This document shows, piece by piece, positions 44,201 through 54,153 of a stretch of DNA of 64,000 bases. Source of the stretch: Porphyra umbilicalis (taxonomy: Eukaryota > Rhodophyta > Bangiophyceae > Bangiales > Bangiaceae). Both the position numbers and the translations under genes were made by a program. Under the pieces are notes generated by a model. It worked only from the letters and a program-made list of their open reading frames with translations, was not told the origin of the DNA and made no database searches. The stretch covers positions 1-64,000 of the forward strand of contig KV918922.1 in assembly GCA_002049455.2 (NCBI GenBank), given 5' to 3'. The first letter of the stretch is position 1; each line of letters opens with the position of its first letter.

Positions 44201-45424
44201 CCGCTGGCAACGGCGTCGCCGCCCCTGTTGGCAACGGCGTTGCCCTGGGGCGTGCGCGTCGACCGCGCAGGCCCACACCAGCCACGAGGCGGGCGACCCC
44301 GTGGTGCGCGCGCGGGCGCGCGAGCAGTGGCCACCGGCACCAGCCGTTGCCTCGCCGCCGCCCCCGCTCGCACTTCCCACGCCCACGCGCACGTACGCAA
44401 CACGCCTCCGCCCCCCCCCCGCGCCGCCCGCCGAGCGGTGCCAAACGTCATCTCTCCCGCGGCATCACCGACGTTGCCCGCCAAACGTGCGGGCGGGAGC
44501 GGCTGCGTGCGCCACGACCGCACGCGTGCGTACGGGGCGTGCGAGCGCCGCGCAGTTGCCGTGCGCGGCGGCTGCCGCCACTCTGGTGGCCGCCGCCGCC
44601 CCTCGCACGCCGTTGTCTGCGAGTGGCGGCAGCCTACAGGCCAAAGTCATAGCAGGGTCAGGTGGAGGCAGCAGCCTCTACGGGCATTGCAGGGCGGCGC
44701 CACGGCACGCTGGAGCTGGGGAAGGACGGACGCACTCGGCACGGTCGCCTTGGCCGACCGGCCGCCGCCGTTGCGCGGCGGCGGCAGTCACGTCGGCGGG
44801 GGCCACCCCCCCCCCCCTTCCTCACCCCCCCTGCCAGCGGGCGGTGCGCGCCCCCCCCCGCACCACGACGGCGGCACCCGTGGTTGTCCCCCCCCCCCCC
44901 CCCCCGACCCGCCCGGGCCGCGCGACGCCCCCGCCGCCGCCGCGCCCCCGCCGCCGCCGCAACGGCAACCGCACCGCAGGCGTCGCGCGGCGCGGCGGCG
45001 CCCCATGGGGCGCCATGCCCGTGGCCACCGGCGGTGGTGGGCGGCGGGCCGCACGCGCCGCCGGCGCGGCGTGCGCCGCCACGCCGGCGGCCGCGGCCGC
45101 GGCCGACCGGCGGGCGCCCCCCCGCGCGGCGGTCGGGCGCCGTCGGTCGGCGGCGCGCGCGGCGGCTCGCCGCCGCCGCGCCGCCGCGGCCCGCCCGCCC
45201 CCGCGGCGGGCGTTGCGCGCGCGCCGCCGGCGCGCGCGGCGCGGCACGGGGCGGGCGCGACCGCGCCGCCGCCGTGCCGGCGCGGGGCACGGGGGGGGGG
45301 GGGGCGCGACGCGCGCGGCGGCGGGGGCGGCCGCCGCCGCCGCCGACCGCCGCCGCCGCGGCGCGTCGGCCGCGGCGGCGTCGGCCCGTGGCGTGGGGGA
45401 CCGGGGGGCCCTCGCGCGGCACTC
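41228..45424. other. GC-rich and mixed DNA, no gene supported
   Basis: 41.2-42.25 kb and 44-45.4 kb are extremely GC-rich and open in all frames without domains. 42.25-43.9 kb is of ordinary composition; an open frame at 42774-43421 (215 aa) and minus-strand frames there show nothing recognisable. The very long plus-strand frames starting near 40.76 and 43.77 kb are treated as stop-poor artefacts. Confidence 0.4.
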
Positions 45425-47360
45425 TCACGACGGCCGTCCCCCCCCCCCCCCCCCCCCCGCGGCCGCCGCGCGCCGCCGCCGCCCGCGCCGCCACCAACGA
45501 CCGCGCGTCTGCCGCGCGTGCCGCCGGCCGTCACCCGGCGGCGCCCCCCCCCCCCCCCCCCACCCGGCGGGCGGACGATGGCGAGGGCGCCCCCCCCTCT
45601 GCCCTCCCCGCCCCCCCACGCACGCGCACGCTGCGGGGGCGGCGCAGAGCCGCACGCGCACCCCCCGCCGTGCGGCGCGTCGGCCGCCGGGCGTGCGGGC
45701 GGCGGCGGCCGCCGCGCGGCGAGGGAGCCGCGCCACCCGCGGCGGCTGCGCCGCGGCGCAGCGGCCGCCGCCGCCGCGGGTGGCGCGGCTCCCCACGACG
45801 CGCGGGGGCGGGCGGCAGCGGCGCGACCGCCGCCGCGCCGCGCGACCGCCCGGCGACGCGGGGTGGGCGGTGGCGGCGGCGGCGCGGGGGGGGGGGGGGG
45901 TGGGGGGGGTGGGCGAGACCCCATATCGTGGGGGGAGGGGGGCGCCACCCGCCGTCGGCGGCGCCGCCGCTGGGGCACCCCCCCCCCCCGCCCCCCCCTC
46001 CGCACCCACCAACCGCCCCTTGGTCGCCCCGCCGCCGCCGCCGCGTCGGCCGCCACGGTGGTTGCTGGCGGCGACGGTGGCGGCGGTTGGCGGCGCCACG
46101 CCGCAGCGGCGGCGGCGGGGGGGGACGGGGGGGTGGGGGGGGACGCGTGCGCACGCCACCCCGCCGCAACAAAAGACTGGGGGGGGGGGCGCGCGGCGTG
46201 CGGCGCGCGGTGTGGCGGGGGGGGGGGGGGGGGGGGCGCCCGCGGCCGCCGCAGAGGCGCCCGCCGGGCGGCGCGCCGCGGCGCGCCGCGTCGCGCGCCG
46301 CGCGCGCGTCGCGGCCGCCTGCGGGCCGCGCCGTTGCCGCGCGCGGCGGCGGCCGGCGCTGCCGCCGTCCGCGCGCGCCGCGCCGCGGCGCGCCGCGGGG
46401 GGGTGGCGGTGTGGGGCGGCGGGCGGGGTCACCGTCGGGGCTCGTCGCAGGCGCGGGGGGCGGGGGTGGATCGGGGCGGCGGGGGGCGGGCGGGGGGGGG
46501 GGGGGGCGCCGCGGCGGCGGCCAGCGCGCGCACCAGCCCCTCCCACACCCCGGCGGGGAGGGCGCGGGGGGGCGGACCGCCCGCCCCCCCCGCCGCCACC
46601 GCCAGGCGCCCCCCCCACGGCGCTCCCCCCCGCGGCGCCACCACCACCCGCACCGCCGCCGCGACGGGCGGGTGCGGCTGCAGCACCGCCCCCCCGCTCG
46701 TCCCCCCCCCGGGCGGCCGCCACGGCGGCGGCCAGCGCGCGGCCGCCGCCAGCCGCGCCGCCGCCGCCGCCCTCCCCGCCGCCGCCGCCACCGCCGCCGG
46801 CGGCGGCGCGCGTGGTGGCGCGCGCGGCCGCCGCCGTGGGCGCACCCGCGGGGACGCCGTCGGCTGCCACCCCCGCCGTTGCCGCCGCCGCCGGGTTATC
46901 GGCGGCCCCGTGCAGCAGCAGCCGCGGCGCCGTCGCTGCCGGCGACCGCAGCAGCCGCTGGCGGGCCCCCACGGGAGCGCCCAGGTCAACGAGCGGCGCC
47001 GCCCGCCGGGCGGCCGCCGCCGGTGGCGCGCCCGCCGCCCCCCCTCCCCCTGCCGCCGCCGCCGCCCGGCCGACGCGTCCACCACCGACGGGAGGGGGCG
47101 GGTGAGGGCAGGGGGGGGGCCAGCCACGGGTCGGCGGCGGCCGCCGTCGACGGCCGGCCGGTCGCCGCCGCCGCCGCCGCCCGACGGCGTCCGCCGCCGC
47201 CCGCAGCATCCCCTCTCCCCTCGCCGCCGCCGCCACCGACGGCGGCCGCCACGGTCGACGCGGCCGCCGCCGCCGCTGCCGCCGCGGCGCGGGCGGCGGG
47301 GATCAGGTCGGCGACGGGGCGCCCCCCCCCCCCCCGCGCCTCCCCCTCCCCGGGGCACAA
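45425..47360 (-). other. Possible Ala-rich coding island, minus strand
   Basis: Several minus-strand stretches look more like protein than their surroundings, in changing frames: PVADLIPAARAAAA (about 47310), APLVDLGAPVGARQRLLRS and LLLHGAADNPAAAATAG (about 46990-46880), and AVLQPHPPVAAAVRVVVAP with LPAGVWEGLVRALAAAAA (about 46690-46510). Poly-G runs separate them, as in the metallopeptidase. No family is recognised and the extent is uncertain. Confidence 0.25.
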
Positions 47361-48115
47361 AATACAGTCCGCGCGTCTGACCAGATCGACGTTTCCGGGG
47401 GTCTGAACGCACCACCCTCATTCTGAGGCAACTGACCCGGTCATCCTACGAAAAGCGACGTACGGCGTCCGTATGACCGCGGCTGACATGCTACAAACGA
47501 GAAAAGCTACAGAAAGTGCTAAACGTATGTTGCGCACCGAACCATGCCCAAAGGACCCGCAGCAGTGATCGATACACTGCGTACCGCCCGAAAAGGTGTG
47601 CACACGGGGCCAACCGCAAGTACTCCCGCGCGTGCACTGGAGAAAAATAAATGTTATGTGTGTGACCCCATGCGCATGTTGATAAGTAGACTAAAGTTCA
47701 GGGAATTACACTGGGAACAAACATAGAGTCATTGCACTGGAGTGGTCAGAGGTCATGGACGGGTCGTCGTGCGCACGACGACGGCACGTGCGAGCTGGCG
47801 CGCCTCCCACAGTGTGGCCACAGTGTGGCTGCAGCTGCCAGCACACCGCTGCTGCCCTCGCCCCCCCCCCCCCCTCGCTCCCCAAAGCCCTAGGGCTGCG
47901 TGGGCCGACCTGGGCCTGCCCGACGAGGAGGGCCCGACCCGTCGCTGATGGCGAGGTTGCCCCAATGATGGCAGCGCCGGCGCGGGAACGCGCTCGCCCC
48001 CCGCCCGCTCGGCCGCCGCACCGCCGCGCCGCCCACACGGCGCCGCCGTTGGCCGCGGCGGCTGCCCGCGACGCAGCCCCGCCCCTACCCCTCCACCCGG
48101 CGGCGGTGACGGGCC

Positions 48116-50314
48116 ATGGCCCGGCAATGGGGGTTGGGCGCCGCCGTCGCTGCGTCTGCGGCGGCAACAGCGGCAGCAGCGACGACGGCGGTCGCGGTGG
48201 CGGCGGCGGCGGCGGCGCTGTTGGGCGCCGCGCCGCGGTCGGCGGTGCCCGCCGCCGCGCTTGATGGCGCCGCCGTGCATGCCGCGGGCGGGCCCGCCGC
48301 TGCTGCGGGCTTGGCCACCACGATCCCCTTTCCCGTGCCGGCCGGGGGCGCCCCGGTCGGACGACTCCACACCCTGCCCTCCCTCCAGTGTCGGCTGCAT
48401 GGCAACGGCGGCGGCGGCCGCCGTGGCCCGGGGTGGACGCTGGTGGCCAACGCGTCGGCGGCGGACGTGTTTATTCCCTACGCCCCGGGCACCTGCGCGG
48501 CGCCCCTGACCGACGCCTTCCAGCTTCAGTACCTCGCCGCCCCTGGCCGCACCAGCGCGGCGTTTATCATGCCCCCCGCATCCACCGCCGTCGAGACGGG
48601 CGGCAACGTGTCGGCCGAGTACGAGTGGGCGGGCAACGCGCTGTCCATCCAGGGCGCGCGGGTGGCCAAGCGGCAGCCGCCGGTGGGCGGGGAGCTGGCC
48701 GCCGAGGGCTTTTACCCCCATCCGTGCGCCGGCCGGAAAGCCCCTCGGTCGGCGGGCCTGCTGTGTGCAGAGGAGGCTGTACGGCAGCTGGCGCTCCACC
48801 GCAACTCCCGCTCCGGCAGCGTCCTCCGCTACGTGGGCGCTTATGACGTTGCCGCCATCACCCGCGTCACGTCGGGGTGGGCGCTGGACGCGGCGGCGTT
48901 CACGGTGGGCGCTGAGGACACCCTTTCGGCCGTCGACGGCCCCGCGCTGGCCACCTACACCGACGCGGCGGGCGCCACCCGCCCCGTCCTCATTGGCGAG
49001 GCGGCGCTGCTGTCGCGGGGCCGCGCCGCGCTGGCCGATCCGGCGTGGCTCGCTGCCGCCGCCGCCCCAGGCGGCCTGGACGTCAACGTGACCCTCCGCT
49101 CGTACGTGGACGCCCGCGTGGCGCGGCGCACCACGTGGGCGTTTCCGCCGCTGCGGGGGCGGGGGGGGGACGCCAACGCCCGCGCCGGCGGCGCGGCGGC
49201 GGGCGCGTGGCTCGGCGAGATTGCCACCGCCCTGTGCGCGCCTCCCATCTCGTCCTTTGTGACAGACGCGGGCGTGTGCGCGGGCGTGGCCCGCCAGTCA
49301 CCCCCGCCGCCCGTCTCCCTCACGGCTGACGGGGAGCTCGTGTCGGGGCGCCTCGGCCTGGACGCGCGGGCCACCCGCGGCCACACTGAGGCGGCCGTCG
49401 TCTGGGCCACCCGCCGGGCGTCGCGGGTGGCGCCGGTGGCGCCGCCGCCGTGCGCCCGCGTGCGGCTGCCACGGTGGGATGAGCCGTGGCGGGAGCCCAT
49501 CTGGCTGCTGGGCCGCGGCGACCGGGAGGTGCCCCACGCCGGCGCGGCCGCCGCCACTGCCGAGGCGGCGCTAGCCGCTCGCCTGGGCGCCTGCCGCTAT
49601 GCGCCCGCCGTCAGCGGCGGGGACGGCCCCAGCCGGTGGCGCGGTGATCTCCACCGGCGGGCGCGGCGGCTGACGCGGGCGTACGAGCGGGAACTGTTTG
49701 CAGACGACGCGCCCAAGGACCCTGTATCTAACGCGGAGCTGCTGCTGGCCGTCCTGGTGGTGGTGCCCGAGGTGTTGGCTCTGGTGGTGCTCCTGGTGAC
49801 GCCCTCATCGCCGGCGACGCCGTCGGATTGGGTGGGACTGGCTCGCTACGCGGCCATTTTGGCGCTGGTTGCCGCCGCCGGCGCTGTGTCCCTTCTGGGG
49901 ATTGGCTTTCTGGACGCCCAAGAGCGCCGCGGCTCGGCCTGGCGCGCAGCGACGGTGCGGATGGACACGCGACTGGTGGCGGCTGCGACAGAGTCGCCGA
50001 AGACGCTGGCCAGCGCCGTGGACTATACCGGCCGCCGTGTGTGGCACGTGGAGTCGCTCATCCTCATCGCCCGCCCGGGCTACCGGTCGTCGGTCACGCG
50101 GCGGCTGCTGGCGGGCATGGGCGCCGTCTACGGAGCGTTGGTGGTGGTGGTGGTGGCCAAGCTTGTGACCGTTTACGTGGCGCGGCGCGGCACGAGCGCC
50201 GGCGCCGCGGAGGCGGCGCTGCAGGACATGCCCGCCGCCGACGGGGAGCAGGGCGCCCCCGACGCGCCGAGGCGGCGGCGCAAGCGGACCAGGCGCCCAC
50301 GGCGAGGTAAATAG
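48116..50314 (+). CDS. Single-exon membrane glycoprotein of unknown function, 732 aa
   Basis: The ATG at 48116 opens an uninterrupted frame with a strongly Ala-rich hydrophobic N-terminus (about residues 7-40; signal peptide or anchor). A large extracytoplasmic-looking region of about 490 residues follows, with sequons NAS, NVS and NVT and scattered Cys. Three transmembrane segments come at about 539-562 (LLLAVLVVVPEVLALVVLLV), 569-597 and 668-690 (YGALVVVVVAKLVTVYV), then a basic tail rich in Arg/Lys. Unlike its neighbours it is not broken by homopolymers, which supports a real gene. No domain is recognised; a surface or vacuolar membrane protein is inferred. It is intronless and extremely GC-rich, like the other host-style genes here. 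Confidence 0.7.
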   Translation: MARQWGLGAAVAASAAATAAAATTAVAVAAAAAALLGAAPRSAVPAAALDGAAVHAAGGPAAAAGLATTIPFPVPAGGAPVGRLHTLPSLQCRLHGNGGGGRRGPGWTLVANASAADVFIPYAPGTCAAPLTDAFQLQYLAAPGRTSAAFIMPPASTAVETGGNVSAEYEWAGNALSIQGARVAKRQPPVGGELAAEGFYPHPCAGRKAPRSAGLLCAEEAVRQLALHRNSRSGSVLRYVGAYDVAAITRVTSGWALDAAAFTVGAEDTLSAVDGPALATYTDAAGATRPVLIGEAALLSRGRAALADPAWLAAAAAPGGLDVNVTLRSYVDARVARRTTWAFPPLRGRGGDANARAGGAAAGAWLGEIATALCAPPISSFVTDAGVCAGVARQSPPPPVSLTADGELVSGRLGLDARATRGHTEAAVVWATRRASRVAPVAPPPCARVRLPRWDEPWREPIWLLGRGDREVPHAGAAAATAEAALAARLGACRYAPAVSGGDGPSRWRGDLHRRARRLTRAYERELFADDAPKDPVSNAELLLAVLVVVPEVLALVVLLVTPSSPATPSDWVGLARYAAILALVAAAGAVSLLGIGFLDAQERRGSAWRAATVRMDTRLVAAATESPKTLASAVDYTGRRVWHVESLILIARPGYRSSVTRRLLAGMGAVYGALVVVVVAKLVTVYVARRGTSAGAAEAALQDMPAADGEQGAPDAPRRRRKRTRRPRRGK

Positions 50315-50538
50315 TATTTGACAACGCCGATCACAATGCAAAAAATCCGCTTGGGGTGGTGGGGAACGCCTGTCGTGCCGCCACGTGGGAAGGTGGCGGG
50401 GGGGGATTTTAGGGCTTCTGGGGGGGGGGGGGTTCGGGCGGGCATGGTGCCTCGTGATTAGATTTGTACTTCGTTTCACTTCTTGTATTCGTGTCTATGC
50501 GTGACCGTCTGCTTCGGTACTGCTCCGGCGCGTCCAAC

Positions 50539-50630
50539 GCTGTTGCTGTATCCCCCTCCCCAGCTGCTGGCAGCGCAGTGGGGCGCCCCACTGCGCTGCC
50601 AGCAGCTGGGGAGGGGGATACAGCAACAGC
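50539..50630. repeat. Perfect 92-bp palindrome without spacer
   Basis: Left arm 50539-50584 (starting GCTGTTGCTGTATCCCCCTC) is the exact reverse complement of right arm 50585-50630, with no loop. The centre is GGGGCGCCCC and pairing stops at 50538/50631. It lies about 225 bp past the membrane-protein stop. No target duplication is evident. Confidence 0.95.
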
Positions 50631-51519
50631 CCGGCCGGCCGGGCCGTCGGGAGGCGACGTGCACGCGCCCCGGATGTTCCCGCGGGAGTGGCCGCCCGTG
50701 CTTGTTTCCGCCTGTGGCTCCGTCCGCGTGGGCGGCGCGCCGCACGAAGCGGCGGCGGGCGGGGCGGCACAAGTGGCGGCGGCGTGGGGGCGCGCGGGCG
50801 CGCGTCGAGACGCGCCGCCGCGCGCCCCGCCCCGCAACGGTCCTTTTTCGTTTTTCCGAAAACGAAAACAAAAGACGGGCACGACAGGGTGTGCCGACAA
50901 GGTCATCCGCGCACCCCCGACAGCCGACCCGGCCGGGCAACGGACCAGCGTCGGCGCCTCGCATCGGCGCACGAGGTGCGGCGTCGTGGTTGGCGTGGAC
51001 GGCGGAGCGGGCGGGACTGGCCAAACCCCCCCCCCCTCTGGCCGCCCCGCCGGTCCGCCCTTGATGCGACCGATACCGTTGCGGCCCCCGCCGCGGTGCC
51101 GAGGCGGCCGGCGCCACCCAGAGCGCGCCGACGCCGCCGGTGGTGACCACTCCCGGCGAGCGCGGCGCCCTCAGCCGGGCCACGCCGGGCACCCAGTGGC
51201 GCGGTGTTGCGGCGCGGGGGCCCTTTGTTAGTCGAGGCACAGGCGGGGGCTCACAGGCTGGCTCCCGCGCCACGCCATCGACGCGGACGCGTCGAGCGCG
51301 GCGGGGGGCTGTCGCGCCGCGCGGGCCCGTCCATCCGCACCCTGCGGCACGGGGGGCCTGCAGGCTGGCGCCCGTGCCGGGCCGCACCCCCCGCCCACTG
51401 CGCGGCGCACGGTGGGGTCGCCGCAACACGGGCTCGAGGTGGGCTGCGCGGCGGCCAGAGACGGGATTGTCGCGGGCCCGCCAGTGACACGGACGGTTGG
51501 GGCGGCCGCCCGCCACCCG

Positions 51520-51550
51520 CCCTACGGGAAAAATTTCCTGGATATCCAGC
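51520..51550 (+). repeat. Left terminal inverted repeat of the 12.1-kb element
   Basis: 31 bases, ending in the self-complementary CTGGATATCCAG. Further in, near 51655-51681, GATCCAGG and CCTGGATC form another small palindrome around an A-tract, likely a subterminal site. Confidence 0.88.
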
Positions 51551-52179
51551 CACTTTGAACAGCGCCGATCTGACACTCACAGGAGAAATATTTCCGTCTG
51601 TAGGCTCCAAGTTGACCCGCCGTATTCCGGTCGCGGGGGCCCTCCCGTCGTCAAGGATCCAGGAAAAAACCTGGATCAGGTTGCACTTTGGTTGGCTCAC
51701 AACGCTCCTCACTTCACTGTAAGCACACACATGATTGGTTCTCTGCGTCCTCTGACACTGTTGCTTATAGTAGTTGATTTGAATGGTATTTATTAGTGCT
51801 GCCATCGTCCCCTTCTTGCAGTTCCCCATCGAGACTCGATCGAAACGCCCTGATGCGAATCCTGCGTGTCCTGGAACCCTTTCGATGCGGTTTTTCGATG
51901 CCCATCTGGCGTGGATCCTGGACGTCCTGGGATACGGGCCGATTTTCGAGTGTGTGCATCTGGCTGAACACTGTCAGTGGTCCGTCAGTGCATATAGCGC
52001 TTAAATTTCAGGGTGTCGACCACCAACCCGATCGCAAATCCGCTTGGCGCGTGTTCATCTGCCAGCCTCCCGCGTTGCGAGCCCCCGCGAACCTCCCAGT
52101 GTGCCGCAACTGTCAATTGTCTCTAGTCTGTGGCACTGCTCGGCGTGACTGTCGCCGGGAGTCCGGCGCCACCCGCCGC

Positions 52180-52795
52180 CTTCAAGAGTGCTGGTGTGTG
52201 CTCGGGGCTCGGTGGGTGGCACGCTCGAGCGCTCAGGACACACGCCCGCGACAGGGACAGCCCCCGCGGTCTGCGCCAGCCGCCGCCTTCGCGCCTGCTG
52301 GGAGCTCGGTGGGCGGCACGCTTAGGCGCTCGGGTTACGACCGCGACCGTGACCGCCGTCACCGCCGCCGCCGCCGTGGAGGCGCGCACGGAGTGGGCGC
52401 GAGCCGCCGTGGTGTCGGTGCGTGCGGGCGGGCAGCGGCTGGGGGAGGGGTACGGGCGGGCCATCGTCCGCCTCCGCGCGCACTCGCGCGCTGTCGCGGC
52501 GGTCGCGTCGCACGTGCTGGTGGTGGGGCCCGGGTTGGGCGTGTGGGCGGCGGCGCCAGACGCGGTCGGCCGCGACGTCGGGGGGGGGGTCGTTACGGCG
52601 CTCGGCATTGGCCTGCCGGCCGCCCTGTCGCTCGTGGCTTTGCACGATTGGGACCGGGGGAGGGGGTCGGGAGGGGCGGGAGGGGGAGGGGAGACAGCCC
52701 CCGCGGTCGGTGGAACTTGCCGCCTTCACGCCTGCTGGGGGATCGGTGGGCGCCACGCTCGGGCGCTCGAGTTACGCCCGCGACCGGGACTTTAC
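52180..52795 (+). repeat. Three related repeats bracketing a GC-rich, host-like fragment
   Basis: Imperfect copies at about 52180-52258, 52258-52352 and 52698-52795 share CCGCCTTC.CGCCTGCTGGG, CTCGGTGGGCGGCACGCT and GCGCTCGAGTTACG-like blocks. Between the second and third copies (about 52353-52697) is a GC-rich stretch encoding EWARAAVVSVRAGGQRLGEG, then SHVLVVGPGLGVWAAAPDAV and a hydrophobic TALGIGLPAALSLVAL. This is unlike the rest of the element and like the host islands. It may be a captured gene fragment; the protein is not recognised. Confidence 0.5.
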
Positions 52796-52799
52796 CCAC

Positions 52800-53466
52800 T
52801 GATGGCGAAAAACGTGAGTGTGCGGCGCATATCCGGCTACTCTGGGTACTGCCAGCTGCAACGATGGGGGAGAGTGGTGCAAATCTTTCTCCCCCAAAGA
52901 GCGCGCAGCCGCTGGGGTTGCTACTGGGGGCGCGCTGCTCGCGGCGTGGCAAAGCCTGCGTATGATTCGAGCCCTTCCGAGCCACTCCTACACCGCTACC
53001 AGCAGACCTCACCGACAGGGCACCATGCCACCTCCGTTGCGCATACTCATTTGTGCTGCCGACAATGGCCATAACGCTCATGCCTTCCTCCCGGCTTGGT
53101 CGTGGCCCGTCTGTTGCCGGGAGCCAAAGCAATAGATGCACAAAAACCTACAACATAGTGTGCATGGAGCCCTATTGCGCACACAGTCGACCCTATCTAT
53201 CACATGGCCCCAGCACACACTACAGTACAGGGCGCTATAGCGCCACAGACAACTCAAACAAGACAAGCACCAACCGCGCTCACACAACCACACAAAAGGC
53301 GAAGAAGCGCCACACACAAACAAGGACCGAGACATACGGCCCGACCCAGCACACAGCAAGCAGCGAAGGCCACATCAAGAGAGCAGCAAGCACGCACAAA
53401 CAAATTCCAAGCACCAAGAGGCATGAGGCGGGGGCGGGGGCATCAAGGAGCCAGTACCGACAAGGC
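52800..53466. other. Non-coding 3' flank of the accessory gene
   Basis: From about 53110 to 53430 the plus strand is strikingly A/C-rich (GT-rich on the transcribed minus strand), consistent with a 3' untranslated region of the accessory transcript. No ORF is supported. Confidence 0.45.
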
Positions 53467-54153
53467 CTATTCCGACGCGGACGCTTCTCCAATCCAGGGC
53501 AGCGAGCGCGCCACCGACGCGCCGTCCACGAGGCGCAGACCGTCGTGCGCCTCTTCGTCCTTCGGTAGCTTGTCGTGGAGGAAGCGCACCTCCTCGACCC
53601 ACATCGAGTAGTGGCCGTCCCCTCCAACTGTAACCACCGTGCGCTCGCCAGACAAACGCTCAACCATGTTTCGCACCTTCATGGTGACAAACGCAAAGTG
53701 GCCGAGGGTGACCTCGAGCACCTGCGGATCTCCCGCAGCCTTCGGCTCCTTGATGCGGCCGAATGCGCCAACTGCCGCGCACAGCTTCGTCGCCGCCGAG
53801 ATGCACGCCTTCTTCCCCAAGACAGCACAGACGTACCGGTGGTCCTTGCGCAGCTGCTTCGCAATTTCAACCGTCACCACCTCGTTGATGGGCATCAGCG
53901 CCGAAACAAAGGCCGCCCATATCAGCTCACCGTACCACTTGTGCATGTGGGACTTGACGCGGAGAACAGGTACGGATGCACGCATGCGCACGTAGACGGA
54001 CGGATCCTTGCGGGAGGGCAAATGCACCATAGAGCGAAGAAAGACCTCCGCGCCCTCGGCGCCCGACTTGATGGCCGTCGAGGTAGCGCGGACCGCCTTG
54101 TCCCAGTACGCGTTGGTGTCTGGGTACACCTCCGAGGTGACGTTCGTGTAGAC
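53467..54153 (-). CDS. In-frame continuation of the accessory protein beyond UGA
   Basis: Directly after the UGA the frame continues VYTNVTSEVYPDTNAYWDKA and stays open for 228 codons to TAG. The first Met in it is at 54129 (MYPDTNAYWDK in that start's reading), giving 220 aa if translated alone. Composition is that of a folded protein: MHKWYGELIWAAFVSALMPI, CISAATKLCAAVGAFGRI, then GDGHYSMWVEEVRFLHDKLP. There is no gap to hold a promoter. Either UGA is suppressed, it is a fresh nonsense mutation, or an unseen splice removes it. No family recognised. Confidence 0.55.
   Translation of the reverse strand, partial: VYTNVTSEVYPDTNAYWDKAVRATSTAIKSGAEGAEVFLRSMVHLPSRKDPSVYVRMRASVPVLRVKSHMHKWYGELIWAAFVSALMPINEVVTVEIAKQLRKDHRYVCAVLGKKACISAATKLCAAVGAFGRIKEPKAAGDPQVLEVTLGHFAFVTMKVRNMVERLSGERTVVTVGGDGHYSMWVEEVRFLHDKLPKDEEAHDGLRLVDGASVARSLPWIGEASASE

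Noticed and set aside
43770..47380. Plus-strand frames of 900-1,111 aa
   Set aside because: Pure low-complexity Arg/Pro/Ala with no domain; three overlapping frames are all equally long, the sign of absent stop codons rather than coding.
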